Positions 63,218 through 64,000 of a stretch of 64,000 nt of DNA are shown piece by piece. The stretch is from JAAFHB01 sp037133495. GTDB lineage: Bacteria; Bacteroidota; Bacteroidia; Bacteroidales; Prolixibacteraceae. The stretch spans positions 1 through 64,000 of the forward strand of contig JBAXOA010000012.1 in assembly GCA_037133495.1 (NCBI GenBank), in the 5' to 3' direction. The notes under the pieces were generated by a model. That model was not told where the DNA came from. It did no database searches and saw only the letters and a list, made by a program, of their open reading frames with translations. A program made the position numbers and the translations under genes. Positions within the stretch are counted from its first letter, which is position 1. The number at the start of each line of letters is the position of its first letter.

Positions 63218-63307
63218 CAGGCCTCAAATAATTCTGGGAAAAGGAACTGAACAGGTAATACACTAAAAGTTTTACTTTTGTACTCCACTTTGATTGTTCA
63301 CCAATCA

Positions 63308-63394
63308 GGAGAGATGCCAGAGTGGTCGAATGGGACGGTCTCGAAAACCGTTGTACTGGCAACGGTACCGTGGGTTCGAATCCCACTCTCTCCG
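63308..63394 (+). tRNA. tRNA-Ser (anticodon CGA)
   Basis: An 87-base class II tRNA. The acceptor arms GGAGAGA and TCTCTCC pair perfectly, with discriminator G. The anticodon stem ACGGT/ACCGT holds the loop CTCGAAA with anticodon CGA. A long variable arm (GTACTGGCAACGGTAC region) and the T arm GTGGG-TTCGAAT-CCCAC follow. It reads UCG codons. CCA is not encoded. The DNA to its right changes to accessory content, so it may be an integration site. Confidence 0.95.
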
Positions 63395-63444
63395 CAATAA
63401 GGCTTGAATATCAGGCTATTACAAGATTTACACACGATTTTACA

Positions 63445-63472
63445 CACCCGGAATAATGGGTGCTTTTTTTTT
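63445..63472 (+). terminator. Terminator after tRNA-Ser
   Basis: CACCC and GGGTG around an 8-base loop, then C and a run of nine T. Confidence 0.75.
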
Positions 63473-63476
63473 CAAT

Positions 63477-63608
63477 CTATCCTGGAACAATAGATCCGTT
63501 AAGCAGGTTTTTAACGCCTTTAATTACAACAATAGATCCACTTTTCTCAAGCGTTACAGTTATTTTGCCTTTCGCGGTTTCTCCATTTTTACAAATTGCA
63601 CATTTCAT
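63477..63608 (-). pseudogene. Truncated YgiT-type zinc-finger antitoxin
   Basis: Starts MKCAICKNGETAKGKITVTL and EKSGSIVVIKGV, the N-terminal half of YgiT/MqsA-like antitoxin zinc fingers (first CxxC). After IKGV the expected second CxxC segment is missing. In its place is KNLLNGSIVPG, seemingly from a short duplication of the GSIV-coding stretch (CAATAGATCC occurs twice). Without the second cysteine pair the zinc site cannot form, so it is most likely a broken gene. Its start codon and leader are shared with the 95-bp repeat. No toxin gene is visible beside it. Confidence 0.65.
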
Positions 63609-63833
63609 CAGAAGATAATTTGTTTGGGCGAAGTTAGGGGAGACGAAGGGGGTTGGAAAGGACATTTTTTTGCTTTGGCTACGTTACTAATGGTTTATTT
63701 GATTAGATTTGGGGATGATAGACTTTTGAATGTATTTTTTTTATTGATCGCCAGGATGAAACCAAGGATACGGATTACCGATTTTTCATACGCGATTGAC
63801 ATTATTCAGATCATAACACATTTAAAATAAACA

Positions 63834-64000
63834 ATGGCAAAGAAAGAAGTAAAAGGCAAAAGCATGGAAGAAACCCTTTGGGAATCGGCCAATAAACTGC
63901 GTGGAAGTGTTGAATCGGCAGAATATAAGCACGTGGTATTGGGATTGATTTTCCTGAAGTTTGCCAGCGATAAGTTTGAAGAACACCGCCGGAAACTCAT
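63834..64000 (+). CDS. hsdM: Type I restriction-modification methyltransferase subunit, 5' end
   Basis: The frame is open to the right edge, so 55 residues are seen. MAKKEVKGKSMEETLWESANKLRG, then VESAEYKHVVLGLIFLKFAS and DKFEEHR form the N-terminal helical HsdM_N domain. The methyltransferase core with NPPF lies beyond the window. HsdM methylates adenine in the recognition sequence; hsdS and hsdR are expected to follow. It is the first gene of what looks like a defence island downstream of tRNA-Ser. Confidence 0.9.
   Translation, partial: MAKKEVKGKSMEETLWESANKLRGSVESAEYKHVVLGLIFLKFASDKFEEHRRKL

Noticed and set aside
63456..63830. 124-codon plus-strand open frame between tRNA-Ser and hsdM
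   Set aside because: It starts in the tRNA terminator and runs antisense through the recognisable YgiT fragment; the composition is that of a shadow frame.

Overview
The window looks like chromosomal DNA of an environmental, probably facultative or anaerobic Bacteroidota (Marinilabiliales/Bacteroidales-like; the rank is inferred). Signs of this are a type IX secretion sorting tail at the left edge, a TonB receptor with a carboxypeptidase-regulatory-like N-terminal domain, PorT-like barrels, FISUMP and DUF5777 families, a TAnnTTTG-type promoter, many GH29/GH78 glycosidases with Gfo/Idh/MocA enzymes, and AT-rich spacers holding dispersed palindromes.

Left part (1-22 kb). A T9SS-sorted protein tail is followed by an eight-heme lipoprotein and a copper/silver-type efflux locus: a double heavy-metal-binding-domain protein, a CusA-like RND pump cut in two by about 38 bp, and two adaptor proteins. 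Next comes a compact, overlapping operon of an Ig-like membrane protein, a NapH-like polyferredoxin, a tiny Cys-rich membrane protein and a TonB receptor. It ends in a truncated lipoprotein. A Crp/Fnr regulator then sits beside a perfect TTGAT-N4-ATCAA palindrome in front of a barrel, TolC, HlyD, ABC-2, ABC-2 efflux operon that has no ATPase. A gutted metallophosphoesterase, a MITE-like element and a TPR lipoprotein close this part.

Middle-left (22-32 kb). A divergent AraC regulator faces a corrinoid methyltransferase cassette: MtaC-like corrinoid protein, MtaB-like methanol:corrinoid methyltransferase with its zinc ligands in place, CobW GTPase, and an RACo-type reductive activator. An exported Gfo/Idh/MocA oxidoreductase and a convergent GH78 rhamnosidase follow.

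Middle (32-44.4 kb). A dense multiheme cytochrome island starts with a Crp/Fnr regulator carrying six N-terminal cysteines. It holds a heme lipoprotein with a collagen-like stalk, a monoheme lipoprotein, a DUF5777 barrel, two paralogous small cytochromes c, a seven-heme anchored cytochrome, a cytochrome b, a c554-like tetraheme protein, a 19-heme/cytochrome b fusion and a NapC-type protein. No recognisable terminal reductase is present. I infer a quinol-to-outside electron conduit.

Right part (44.4-64 kb). Two GH29 fucosidases, a second GH78 rhamnosidase, two sugar-processing enzymes, OYE, CorA, EttA, thioredoxin, cold-shock, PspC and small conserved proteins lead to the housekeeping set yicC-gmk-nadD and tRNA-Ser(CGA). 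After the tRNA lie a truncated YgiT-type antitoxin fragment and the start of a type I restriction-modification hsdM, which suggests a defence island at a tRNA. A 95-bp repeat occurs next to gmk and, inverted, downstream of the first Crp gene. Part of it recurs at the YgiT start.
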